A stretch of DNA of 64,000 bases from Drechslerella dactyloides (taxonomy: Eukaryota > Ascomycota > Orbiliomycetes > Orbiliales > Orbiliaceae). Below the pieces are notes generated by a model. The model did no database searches. It was not told the origin of the DNA and was given only the letters and a program-made list of their open reading frames with translations. Position 1 is the first letter of the stretch; every line of letters starts with the position of its first letter. Below are positions 35,670 to 45,531 of the stretch, piece by piece. Where the stretch lies: NCBI GenBank assembly GCA_020064725.1, contig JAGTWJ010000002.1, positions 3,596,001 to 3,660,000 of the forward strand. Reading direction: 5' to 3'. Made by a program: the position numbers and the translations under genes.

Positions 35670-36305
35670 GAGCGGTGATATATATCGTATCTCGGGATTT
35701 TTTTCCCATTTTCTTGTCTTGCGATCTTGCGTTTTGTTTGTTGGATTTTCTTTTGCAGCCATCATACCATTTCGGGCCTTTTCGCCTGTCTAAGTATATA
35801 CCTAGTATCTGCTGCCCCACGATACTCTTCTCCTTTCCACCAAAAGTTCCAGTTGTCTCTTTTTCTTCGCTCTTTTACAAAAAAAAAAATCTTCTGAAAG
35901 CACTCTCGTTTGTTAATCAGTTTGTTAGTCTGTCGGGTGGAGTCATGGGCGAATGAATGTTCGCGGCGTTCGATCCCGCGATCGGTCGATATATACATCG
36001 GTATCATAATGCTAATTCTCTTCACCTGCCGTGCGCCCATTCTTTCATCGATATATATATATATGCTTGCCCGCAGCTTCGATCGTATCGATATCCTATC
36101 GTTATTTCTCATTATCCCTCTTATTTAGCAGTGTTACGTACACCTATACCCCCGATACCGCGTCCAAAATCGAACTATATATTATATTATGCTGTGAACT
36201 CACACCCGTCTGGCTTCTAGAATAGCATAGATCATCAAGTATATAAGCCTCTATAGTACATATTTGATATTTATGTGGGTATGCATGAATACATTCGTTA
36301 TTGTA
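35670..36305. other. Convergent 3' flanks of TSC2 and GPI7
   Basis: This 636-bp region is T-rich on the plus strand, with an A run at about 35879-35889 and a TA run at 36051-36064. It probably holds both 3' UTRs and polyadenylation signals. No coding signal is seen. Confidence 0.6.
36051..36064. repeat. TA dinucleotide run
   Basis: Seven AT units lie in the convergent 3' region between TSC2 and GPI7. Confidence 0.7.
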
Positions 36306-39300
36306 TTAAGCACCGGCAAAGTGCAAGGCGGCCCCAAGCCCCAGGTCGATAACGAAATGGTGCGCCCCCGTCCACGCCATCGCGAACAGGTACTTTGGCG
36401 AAAACACAGTCCACACGAACAAGTGCATCCGCAGCACCATACACGCGCCCATCACCGCCACCATCGCGACGGCGCGGAACGTCGACATGACCTCCGCATA
36501 GCGTAGATACGCGTCCAATCTGCCGCTGCTACCTGCCACCTTGCGCTTCCGCGACGAGCGCTCCAGCCATGACGCTGTGAGCACGATTGTCCCGGACGTC
36601 CACAGTGCGGGACCGGCCCAGTTTGCCAGGAACGTCATCGGCGCGATAAGTGCGATGTTGAAGTTCGGCACGCCGTTGTACGCGTTCGACAGGTCGACGG
36701 ACGAGATGGCGTTCGAGTTGCCGAGCGCGAAGAAGGAGACGTGCTGCATTGCCAGGCTGGTGAGTAGGATGGGCAGTTGCGAGTCGAAGCGCATGCGTTC
36801 GAGGAGGAGGAGCATGGTGTTGAAGGCCCAGAGGACGGGGATGTTCGTTAGGCGGGACTGTGTGGCGAGGAAGATCATGAGGATGTCGTGGAAGGGTTGG
36901 ATGCGGTTGGCACCAGTCGCTGCGAATGTCAAGGACGTTAGAGGGGTCAGTTGCGATGGGAAGGTGATTGTGGGCATACCTGCGGTGCCCATGCTGGTAT
37001 TCCGCATGACGACAAGATACAAGATATCGATCAGGAGGAATAAGAACACCAGCTGCGCCTGCGTCACCACGGACAGCGTGGCGAAGGACTCCGCGGAGTC
37101 GACCAGGAACGAGGGAATCAGCTCCTTCGTGTCCAGCGCCGCCATGCTCAACTTGAAGAGCATGCTGCACACAACCGGCGGAAAGCTTAACAGGGTCGCC
37201 AACGCAGCTGGCGACTGCCTCGCTGTAAGGCTCCGCCTCAGCCGCCAGAACATGTCGGTGTACGCGAGGAAGACGAGTACCCATAGCAGCGTCGGGTGCT
37301 CTGGCAGGAATGTTTTCGCGATATCGTCGGCGCCAGCGTGCTTTTGGCCCGTCTGGTTCCACCGACGGGTCAAGCGGAGGAGAGCAAGGATTATGATAGA
37401 TTTGACACCCGAATCCCCGCGCTGTAGCCTTTGCAGTTTCTTGTCAGCGTTGTTTGGAAGAAAGGCTTGTATGCTAGTGGGAATGCAATGTTCCAACATA
37501 CTCTCTGACGAAGAGGATTGCACCCCATGCGGACGCCGCCCAGTACCAGTACTGCTGTTCTTCCTCGACGTAGCTGCTGGCAATCATCATGCCGCCGTAC
37601 GAAAGCGAGAGCGCCCAGAAGAGGAGCTTGTATAGCGCAAGTCCGTCGACGCCATCAACGAGCCAGACGGTGGAGAAAAGGCCGATGGCTGCAGCGCCAA
37701 TGGATATGGCGATGAGCATGCTATCGGTGTCGTAGTTTGTGGCCGCGGAGGTCAGGATGTCCTGGCATTCGCTGGAGAACTGGTCGCCAGTTAGCCTCAG
37801 ATACACTCAAGGACATCTGACGAGACGGTAGCACCTTTGCGAACAGTTTCTTTTCTTCAGACGGCACGGTGGAAGCGACGGCAGAGTGCCATATGCACGC
37901 CAACTTGTCCAGTCGTCCGCCTTTGTCGTTACACGCGCCTTCTGCTAGTAGTCGGTCGAAGTCCGGATAGGACGCTGATATCAACCTAGATAGCTCCCGT
38001 GCGTTCGTGTTGAGGATCTTGACCTGGTCGTCGGCTGGCGAGATTCGATACGAAGATATCACTATTAGCGCCTTTCCCTTCCATAGAGTGGGAAAGCATA
38101 GGTGACCAACCATCCCACAGCGGCAGGAAGTCTTCGATGAAGAGTCCGAGGTTATTCTTCGGTATCGGCAGCCCCAGCAGAGTCGTCAATGTCGGTGCGA
38201 CATCCGATTGCTCTACGAGTCGGTAGTACCGAAATTCATCCGTTGGCTGTTCTGGAGCCTTGCGAGCCGCGTCCAGCGCTTTCAGCTTCGGCGACATGAA
38301 GACCAGCGCGGACGAGGTCTCGCCGGGTGACGAGCCGCCGTGCCCGCCGCCGTCATTCATACCGTGGTCGCCCACGAGCACGAAGAGCGTGTCTTTGAGG
38401 TGCTCTTCCGTTTCTATGGCGTCGTACACCTGACGGACAATGCCGTCCATCTCCGTCTGCTTGGGTATCATATGGGCGCTACGTATCGTCAGATATAGAG
38501 CAAGGATGACGCCCGTGCATCCGAGACTTACCTCCGCGGGCCGGTTTTGTGGCCGATGTGGTCCAGGCCGAGGTAGTGCAGGACCATGGCGTCCCAGTCC
38601 GACTGCGCCAGCTCGGGCGCCACATGGCGGGTGACATTGTTGTCGACCTCCGTGAAGTCCTACCCGGTCTCTTAGCATCTTCACCGCTGTGAAATCCTGA
38701 TTGAAAGACGACGCCGTACGGAAACGTAGAAGCTGACGGTGCCTTCCGTCCGGGTAAAGACCCCGGGGAACAGCTTGAGCCAGGTGTCGTCTCCGTACAT
38801 GATGAGGCTCTTGCCGCTCTGCTTGATCTGGGCGAGCCAATTGTCCTGCGTCGCGAGCGTGGATGTCGTGTCCGACTCGGCAAAGTTGAGGATGAGGTCG
38901 AGGAAGCCAGGGATCGAGCCGGTCGTCAGGGCCTTGATCTTGGGCATTGTGATCGTGGGCGACGTGGCATAGGCGGTGAACGGGACGGCGACGCCCGCGC
39001 GAATGAGACTACGAGATTCAAATGCGGGCCGCGTGTCAGAGGTGAGTCCATGGCCCGCAGCGGATTGATCATGCTCAATTCATGTGGTATGTGTATTCAC
39101 CTCTGCGTGAACTCGAAGCCGGAGTTATCGCCAAAGACAAAGTCGCTGTAGACACGCAGACGTAACGTCAGCCCCTTTCTTCAAAATGCAACATCGTCCG
39201 CGCGTCGACGTATACCAGTCTCGACTCTGACGTATACGATGGAAACACCCGCTGGAGAAGAACAGCATACCTCCTCAGCGCGTCGACGAGCATGAAGACG

Positions 39301-39479
39301 AGCTTCTCGAACCGGGCCGGCGCGGGCGCCTGCCCGGCGGCGTGGTAGTCGGCATGCTGGGCGAGGCCCGGCAGGAACGGCTTGTAGGGGAAGAAGGCCC
39401 TGGCGAAGAGCAGGACGGCGACGACGAGCAGCAGATTGCCCGCGGCCAGGCGGAGTCCGCGGAGGGAGGCGTGAAGCAT
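36306..39479 (-). CDS. GPI7: GPI ethanolamine phosphate transferase 2
   Basis: Gpi7/Las21 (PIG-G type) adds ethanolamine phosphate to the second mannose of GPI in the ER. Nine exons in transcript order are 39271-39479, 39101-39145, 38720-39008, 38532-38659, 38111-38478, 37835-38034, 37502-37779, 36980-37428 and 36306-36919, giving 859 residues; yeast Gpi7 has 830. A signal anchor covers about 10-30. The lumenal catalytic domain has MLVDALRSDFVFG (Asp66), GSIPGFLDLILNFAES, MYGDDTWLKLFPG, LGLDHIGHKTGP and VGDHGMNDGGGHGG. The C-terminal half has many membrane helices. GSIPGFLDL and the DALRSDF variant separate it from Gpi13. The exon 5 donor is GTTGGT. The exon 7-8 junction was placed at a CAAAG acceptor after CTGAC. 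The last intron is 60 nt and in frame. The start is 374 bp from the divergent HTD2 start. Confidence 0.92.
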
Positions 39480-39853
39480 CTGGATCGCAGCAGCGCGTCA
39501 GAATCACGGCCGTGGTCAAGATGGAATGGAATGACTTACGTGGTGGTTTTATATCGGCCTCGTCTTCGGCTCCGGCGCCGCGTGTGGAGAACGAACGGCG
39601 CGCTCGGCTGGCTGCCCGCTTTCAGCCACAGCCGAGAAAATCAAAGTCTGCAACCTCGCCTTCGAGATATTTTCGACCTCGACGTCGACCTCATCGCATC
39701 CCACGACACCGCCAATTCGATTGTCCGCGACAGACGAGACGAGATGAGAGTCCCCGCAGGCATGGCGTAGTCCGTCGTCGCCGTCTTCCAGCAACCGGCA
39801 CAACCTCTTCGAAACAGCGCTCGTTCCGTCCCGCCCGCTATCACCCCGCCACG
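39480..39853. promoter_or_regulatory. Divergent promoter, GPI7 / HTD2
   Basis: These 374 bp lie between divergent start codons. An ATG at 39521 is in frame with HTD2 but would precede the mitochondrial presequence, so the intervening codons are regarded as leader. No TATA box is obvious. Confidence 0.55.
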
Positions 39854-42028
39854 ATGCTGCCCCTCCTCCTGCGGACGTCCCGCCTGACGCTCCATTGTCG
39901 CCTCCCCGCTCGCCGACAGCACTTCGCCCTTCGTCAATTCGCTGCTCCGAGGCGATGGGACTCTACCACGGCAGCAGCGGCTACGACGCCGTCGGCATCG
40001 ATCGCAATCCCCGCGGAGCTAGCAACCGGGGAGGAAGAGGTCGATGAACACATCCAGCGCCTGCCTCTCGAAGCCCGCCAGCTTCTCGCGCGGCAGTATC
40101 CTCTCATCCAGGAGTTCATCGGCCCCTCGCAGTCCCACCTCCTTACGCTCACGCTGCAGCCGTACCTCAAATTCAGCGACATCGTCCAGCCGGATCCCGA
40201 CGACACCAAGGCCCCGCACAATCCGTTCACGATCAAGAACATGCTACCAATCTACGGCACCACCCTCCCGCCCGGCTACCACTTCGCCTACTTTAACGGC
40301 TACACACAGGAGTCCGACCTCTCCAGCGACGGCTACATCGCCTCCCAGGGGCCCGGCGGGCCATGGACGCGGCGCATGTGGGCAGGCGGCAAGCTGACCT
40401 TCCAGCCGATGCCCGAGAAGCGCAACAAGGGCCAGGACCGCGGCGCCCGGCGAGCGCGCCCACTCGACGTCGGTCGCCGCGCATTCTGCCACGAAACGAT
40501 CGAGGACATCCAGATGAAGGGCGAGCCCGGCAGTGATAACGAGATGATGTTCGTCTACCTCCGTCGCAAGATGTGGGCGGAGGGCTACATTGTCCGCGAG
40601 CCGACCAAGTCGCCCAAGCTTGTAGACTTTGAGCAATCCCCAGAAGACGAGCTGCGCGTCCTTCCCGATGAAGAAGTCCCCCTCATCGAGCAGCGCTGCC
40701 TCGTCTACATGAAGGAGAAGCCCAAGGACCCCGCCCGCGAAAAGGACAGGATCCGCAAATCACAAAAAGCCGCCGCTGAACAGCAAGAGTCCTCTCCAGA
40801 CTCCGCTGCTGCCGTCGCGGACGGCCTCACCAGGACGGCGTCGCGCGCCTCGCGCGCCGCCAAAGCCGACTTCCACCACACCATCAATCCATCATCCACC
40901 CTCCTCTTCCGCTACTCGGCCCTCACCTTCAACGCGCACAAAATCCACATCGACAACACCTACACGCAGGCCGTCGAGGGCCATCGCAACCTCCTCGTCC
41001 ACGGCCCGCTCACGCTCACCTTCCTGCTCCAACTGCTGCGCAACCACACCCTCAGCCTCGACAAGGGCTACAAGCTCAACACGTTCGAGTACCGCAACAT
41101 CACCCCCCTCTACGTCGACGAGCCGATCCACCTGTTCGGCCGCCAGGTAGCCAACCTCCCGCGCGCACCGGAGCCCGAAGACTACGACCCGCGAGAAAAA
41201 CTACCGGGCATGTACGACGAGATCGATAACCTGCGCAAACAACTGCAACGACTGCGCCGCGACGAAGAAATGAACGCCGAGGAGAAAGACGCGCTGAAAA
41301 AGTCGCTGCGCAACTCCCTCCGCGCGGTCCGCAAGGAGAGCGAGAAGCTCGAGAAGTTCCACCCCGTCGAGAAACGCGACATCGAATACCGCACCTTCGA
41401 GCTCTGGGCCGAGAACGACCGCGGCGAGATCGCCGTCCGGGGCACAGCCGTGCTCGAGGACATACCGCCCAAGGTCGAGCTGACGCCCGAGCAGCAGTGG
41501 AAGCGGTACCAGGCCGAGATGGCGCGCAACCGGCGCATGCTGCAGAAGCAGCAGATGAAGGAACACAAGGCCTCGCTCCGCGCGAAGCGCCGCGACCGCA
41601 AGCTGAAGCTGCGCGAGGCCCAGAAGGAGCGTGAGCGCGCGCGCAGATTGGAGAAGGAGCAGCTGTGGCGCGACGCGCGGGAGGCGGCCAAGTTGAACAT
41701 GAGCGTCGAGCAATGGCGGTACCAGCGCGACGAGAAGGCGGCAGCGGAGGCCGGACTGTCGGTTGACGAGTGGCGGCGGCAGAAGGAGCTGACGAAGCGG
41801 ATGGAGAGCCAGAATAGCGACGACTACTACGAGGAGAGCGGAGAGGAGGGGTCCGCGTTTGACGGCGAGGAAGAGGAGGAGGAAGGGGAAGAAGATGACG
41901 AGGAGGACTGGGATGATGAGTTTGAGACGGAAGGCGAGGAGGAAGAGGGCGGTGATGATTACGAAGATGACGATGGCCCCAACGACAACAAGCGCGGCGG
42001 CGGTCGCGGCCGGAAGTGGGGTCGGTAG
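39854..42028 (+). CDS. HTD2: Mitochondrial 3-hydroxyacyl-thioester dehydratase (HTD2-like) with extended C terminus
   Basis: HTD2 dehydrates 3-hydroxyacyl-ACP in mitochondrial type II fatty acid synthesis, which feeds lipoic acid formation. The gene is intronless, 724 residues. The start MLPLLLRTSRLTLHCRLPARR is an Arg-rich presequence preceded by GCCACG. The first hot-dog half covers about 80-285. The active-site half at 352-386 has YSALTFNAHKIHIDNTY and LLVHGPL, the R-hydratase signature with His362 and His365. A Lys/Glu-rich coiled-coil segment (446-500) interrupts before the last strands (EYRTFELWAENDRGEIAVRGTAVL, 511-534). The tail is odd: 541-613 basic coiled coil, a repeated SVxxWR unit (617-622 and 636-641), then an acidic run (655-711) and GGGRGRKWGR. 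Yeast Htd2 is under 300 residues. The dehydratase identity is good; the tail function is unknown. Confidence 0.85.
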   Translation: MLPLLLRTSRLTLHCRLPARRQHFALRQFAAPRRWDSTTAAAATTPSASIAIPAELATGEEEVDEHIQRLPLEARQLLARQYPLIQEFIGPSQSHLLTLTLQPYLKFSDIVQPDPDDTKAPHNPFTIKNMLPIYGTTLPPGYHFAYFNGYTQESDLSSDGYIASQGPGGPWTRRMWAGGKLTFQPMPEKRNKGQDRGARRARPLDVGRRAFCHETIEDIQMKGEPGSDNEMMFVYLRRKMWAEGYIVREPTKSPKLVDFEQSPEDELRVLPDEEVPLIEQRCLVYMKEKPKDPAREKDRIRKSQKAAAEQQESSPDSAAAVADGLTRTASRASRAAKADFHHTINPSSTLLFRYSALTFNAHKIHIDNTYTQAVEGHRNLLVHGPLTLTFLLQLLRNHTLSLDKGYKLNTFEYRNITPLYVDEPIHLFGRQVANLPRAPEPEDYDPREKLPGMYDEIDNLRKQLQRLRRDEEMNAEEKDALKKSLRNSLRAVRKESEKLEKFHPVEKRDIEYRTFELWAENDRGEIAVRGTAVLEDIPPKVELTPEQQWKRYQAEMARNRRMLQKQQMKEHKASLRAKRRDRKLKLREAQKERERARRLEKEQLWRDAREAAKLNMSVEQWRYQRDEKAAAEAGLSVDEWRRQKELTKRMESQNSDDYYEESGEEGSAFDGEEEEEEGEEDDEEDWDDEFETEGEEEEGGDDYEDDDGPNDNKRGGGRGRKWGR

Positions 42029-42118
42029 ATCAATCTATAGCTTGCATCTGGGAGGCTTCCCGTTGGCGATATTTTGTACGTGTAGTGGAGTTTCGATTCG
42101 TGTATACTACGTCCTTTC

Positions 42119-42126
42119 TGTACATA
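42119..42126 (+). promoter_or_regulatory. Candidate Puf3-type element (UGUACAUA) in the HTD2 3' UTR
   Basis: TGTACATA lies 91 nt past the HTD2 stop, in the sense strand, and matches the UGUANAUA core of Puf3 targets. Several similar octamers occur by chance elsewhere in the window, so support rests on position and on the mitochondrial nature of the gene. Confidence 0.3.
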
Positions 42127-42591
42127 TTCCTATTATCCAATCTCGATGCGATGTGGAGGTCCTCGCTCGTACAATATTTAAACAGCGCATGCGCACGTGG
42201 ATAGTCGACATTTACGCATGCGCGATATATATAAAGCATCGAATCGAGAGAGTCAGCCCTCGCTTTCTTTCTTTCTCTCTCCACGTGGTGGTATCGAGGC
42301 CGTTGTACCACCATCGACGACGATTGCTGTCCGAAAACTTGTGTTGCGCCGGAATACAAATATCCAACACGTCGATGTGTTGCAGCAACACCCGTTCACA
42401 AGGCCACATTTCCTTTTCCGCTGTCATTTACGTTGCTTCACTTTATGTGGCCTGTGACATTGCAATTTACGTGGTTTACGAGGAGAACTGTTAATGACGG
42501 GCCAGAGTATTCATATTATGTCGGGGGCATCTTGGCTATCTAACATGAATGCTATCTTTATCCGATGATTCGATGCGGTCCGTCAAAAAGT

Positions 42592-42611
42592 AAAAAAAAA
42601 AAAAAAAAAAA
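42592..42611. repeat. A20 homopolymer
   Basis: Twenty consecutive A residues lie on the plus strand in the intergenic region, without a preceding open frame that would mark a retroposed transcript. Confidence 0.85.
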
Positions 42612-44061
42612 CGTTCGTCGAGATTGGTGACCTGCAATCAAACGGCATGTGGTCTTCGACGGTATTTTGTGCCCCTTCTAACGATATTTGGTATATATCG
42701 AATGGGTGCCATTTATGCGTCGCGGTATTGATATTGATCGTTGAGTTTTTTCCGCGGTGAGGTGGTATGATAGAGGGCATCGAACCGATCATTGGCGGTT
42801 AATTGACAGCCAATTGATCAACCGGTGGTGCAAGTTGAATAGATTGAGTATGACGAGTGAACCTCGTGATATCTGTCGAATGGTCGAGATTGGTGCGCAT
42901 GGCTTTGCCATGCATGCTTTGAGTAGGTAGGTAGGAGAAGCGTGCGTAATGAGCGAATTGACCGAGCGGCGAATCGGTGAGAGAAACCCGCGGCCGTTGA
43001 TAGTATGATATTGTAGGCGAAGAATGAAAAAAAAAAAGAAACAAATATCGACTCGATCAATTGTCGTCTTGACTGGGAGAATCCGAGATTTGAGCAACTC
43101 GGCACCGTAGAGCAGTCGACCGATCGTCGTAAGACATCGTGAAGGAATGTTGATGTCAGTTTATACAGAAGATGGAAAGGACAGTAAACATATGAAATGT
43201 CACAAGTAAAAAGTAAAAAAGACACAAGCCAGAATGAAGGAAAGAAAAAGAAAAAAACTCCCGTCAAAGGAAAGAAAACGAGAACGATAAAAACGATATC
43301 TAGCACCCATCCGGCCCGTTTCTAATAACAGAACCCGCCAGAGCCATGAAAACGCAAAATAATAGACATCCAACCACTTTTCACATCAGCATTTTGGGAA
43401 AGAAATTACCAAAATTTTGTGCAAAGAAGGAGAAGAACAAGGAGAGAAAAGAAGAAGAGTGATATGGAAAAATAATGAGAAAACAAGGGAGGTCGTGAGC
43501 TCTGTACACATAAGGCAAGAAACGAAACCATCCGTCCGAAAACAAACCCGCCGTTTCAAGCTCCAAAATTCAACAGATCACTGCGCCGTATGAACATCCC
43601 GAGAAAACCAAGGAGAGCAAGGTAGTTATGGATGAAAAGTATAAGTTACAGAAGAAGAGAAGCGCAGCGCTGTTCCATACCAAGCCCAATCGATTGGGCC
43701 CCCGACACGGCAGCAGAAAGGACGGTTCGAAAGAAAAAATGATGGAATGAGCAAGGGGTATGGAAAAATATACGAGTAGTTTTTTTCTGATGGATGGGGT
43801 ATTGGTATAGCAAATCTTTAGCCGCATTTCTTAATGAAACCCAGATAGATACCGTCCCGATCATTCAAAGAGATAGGGTAGGATATTAAGAAAACTGTAG
43901 GAAGAGAGAACAGCGAGGGAAAGGGACGATAAAAGCAAGAAAAGGCTGTAAACTCCGTGACGCCGGTGACAAGATGTAAAATATATCCCGCCAATCCCAA
44001 CAAGAACAAAGACGTCGCTCAATATATCGGATAACGCCAGGATAGAAAGCAAACAGAACAA

Positions 44062-45531
44062 TCAGTTCGCAGAGATGGGTGCGTCTAACTTGAGAACACC
44101 ACGGATGTGAGATTCTCCAATTCGTGCTCGGACCGGGTCGTAGTGGTGTTGAGGTTGCATGTGGTGGGGGCGAGGCTGGAAGGGGTTTTGGCTTGGAGAG
44201 TTGTAGACCTGATTTTTCGGGCCACGGTATTGTTGTCCGTTCGATCGGGGGTTGACAGGTCGGTTCTGGTGGAAGTGACGGATGCGGGGCGCCGGTGCAA
44301 ATCCCACGTTGTTAGTCCTGGCGCGGCGGTCGTGAATTGTCGGCGACAATGGAGCATCGGATCCCATGAAATCATTAGCGTTCGGCTTTCCCTTCGGAGA
44401 TGGCGATGGTGGCTCGTTGAACTCAAGAACCTTTGGAGAAGCTAGTTGAGTCATCAGGGCATCCTTCAACTCTTTAGCCTTCTCCTGTCTCCTCACAAGA
44501 GATTCGACATCCTGTGCCAGGAAGCTCAGAGGGCGGTATCTTGGTCCTTGGACGATCTCTTCGGTTGGTCGGGGTGCAGGTTTCTTGGAATCGGAAAAGT
44601 CCATGGAGAAGAGCAGATCGCGATCGGCATCGTTCTCGTCGCGTCCGGACAGCCTGCCGCCGAACGGACTGCCGAGCCCAGTTTGGATAGCAGCGCTGGG
44701 TGGTGTGAGATTACGAAGAGTGCGATTGTCGGTCGAAGGAGTTGCGGTTGGCTTTGGGCTAAGGATTTCGTTCTTGGCGGTTTGTTCCATAGCCTTCCTT
44801 GCCTTCTCCTCCTTATCGGCCTTGAAGAAGATGTCGAGAGGGGTCCCGGTAGGAAGAGGAGCCGTTGGTGGTGGAGAATCAGCGGTGGAGGGACCAGCCG
44901 CTTCCGCTTCGGCAAGCATCTTGGACAGGGACGGACCGTCGGAGCTCGTCGGAACGGACTTGGAGAAGAACTTCGGAAGAGGAAGAGCGTTCGGAGCTGG
45001 CGAGGCATCGTGGAAACAGGCACCAGCGTAGGCTTTGCTGGGGGTCGGCTTGCCGAACATGATGTCGTCTGGCGGAGTGTTGATTGTTTCCTGAGGAGGG
45101 GTGATGCTTTGGAGGACATTGGTCGCAATCTCGGTCGGGCGCCTGCCTCGTCTCTTCTTGTTGTTGTTCTTCCGCTTGTTGGAGCCGTCCGTGGTCGAGC
45201 CAAGAGCCGAGTCACTAACATAGGCAATTGGTTCCTTGCGACCGGAAGGACCGGGTGTAGCGGGTGGTGTTACAAGACCCTTCTCGAGGATGGCACCGAC
45301 GCCGGAGTCTGATGCGGTGCCATTGTCGATTTGAGCAGCCTCGCGAAACTTCTTCGTCAGAGCCGACTCCTGCCGTGGCTGGGTCTGGAGGTTGATTCCA
45401 TTGCTTCGGCGAGGTCCCTTGTTGTTCTTCTTTTGCGTGGTGGGGACTTGGGGGCTGCTCTTGGAATGCTTATTCCGATTTGACGGTCGGCTCGGTGTAG
45501 CCGTCGAGGCAGAAGCGCTTGTGTCGGACAT
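44062..45531 (-). CDS. PNRC/Edc1-motif protein, probable mRNA decapping activator
   Basis: This is an intronless frame of 489 residues, almost wholly disordered (Pro, Ser, Thr, Asn, Lys). Its one recognisable element, at 168-189, is YAGACFHDASPAPNALPLPK, which matches the PNRC motif (YAG-x-F ... LP-x-P). In yeast Edc1/Edc2 and human PNRC2 this motif binds Dcp1 and stimulates Dcp2 decapping. A second conserved-looking block, GPSLSKMLAEAEAAGPSTADSPP, follows at about 198-220, and LDIFFKADKEEKARKAMEQ at about 231. A basic cluster KRKNNNKKRRGRR (119-131) may bind RNA or act as a nuclear signal. The C terminus is Asn/Gln/Pro/His-rich. The role as a cytoplasmic decapping enhancer is inferred from the motif. 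The start at 45531 is the first Met of the frame. Confidence 0.8.
   Translation of the reverse strand: MSDTSASASTATPSRPSNRNKHSKSSPQVPTTQKKNNKGPRRSNGINLQTQPRQESALTKKFREAAQIDNGTASDSGVGAILEKGLVTPPATPGPSGRKEPIAYVSDSALGSTTDGSNKRKNNNKKRRGRRPTEIATNVLQSITPPQETINTPPDDIMFGKPTPSKAYAGACFHDASPAPNALPLPKFFSKSVPTSSDGPSLSKMLAEAEAAGPSTADSPPPTAPLPTGTPLDIFFKADKEEKARKAMEQTAKNEILSPKPTATPSTDNRTLRNLTPPSAAIQTGLGSPFGGRLSGRDENDADRDLLFSMDFSDSKKPAPRPTEEIVQGPRYRPLSFLAQDVESLVRRQEKAKELKDALMTQLASPKVLEFNEPPSPSPKGKPNANDFMGSDAPLSPTIHDRRARTNNVGFAPAPRIRHFHQNRPVNPRSNGQQYRGPKNQVYNSPSQNPFQPRPHHMQPQHHYDPVRARIGESHIRGVLKLDAPISAN

Larger units (their letters stand above)
42029..44061. other. Convergent flanks of HTD2 and the PNRC-motif gene
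   Basis: This is about 2 kb without a gene. The left part should be the HTD2 3' UTR and holds a TGTACATA element at 42119-42126. From 42.6 to 44.0 kb the plus strand is A-rich, so the minus strand is T-rich, as in a long 3' UTR of the PNRC-motif gene. The minus-strand frames here are Phe-rich translations of that tract. Confidence 0.55.

Noticed and set aside
39521..39853. In-frame upstream ATG that would lengthen HTD2 by 111 residues
   Set aside because: The added sequence is Arg/Pro-rich and would bury the typical mitochondrial presequence starting at 39854.
42818..43306. Phe-rich minus-strand frames
   Set aside because: They arise from A-rich plus-strand sequence with homopolymer runs; this is probable 3' UTR.
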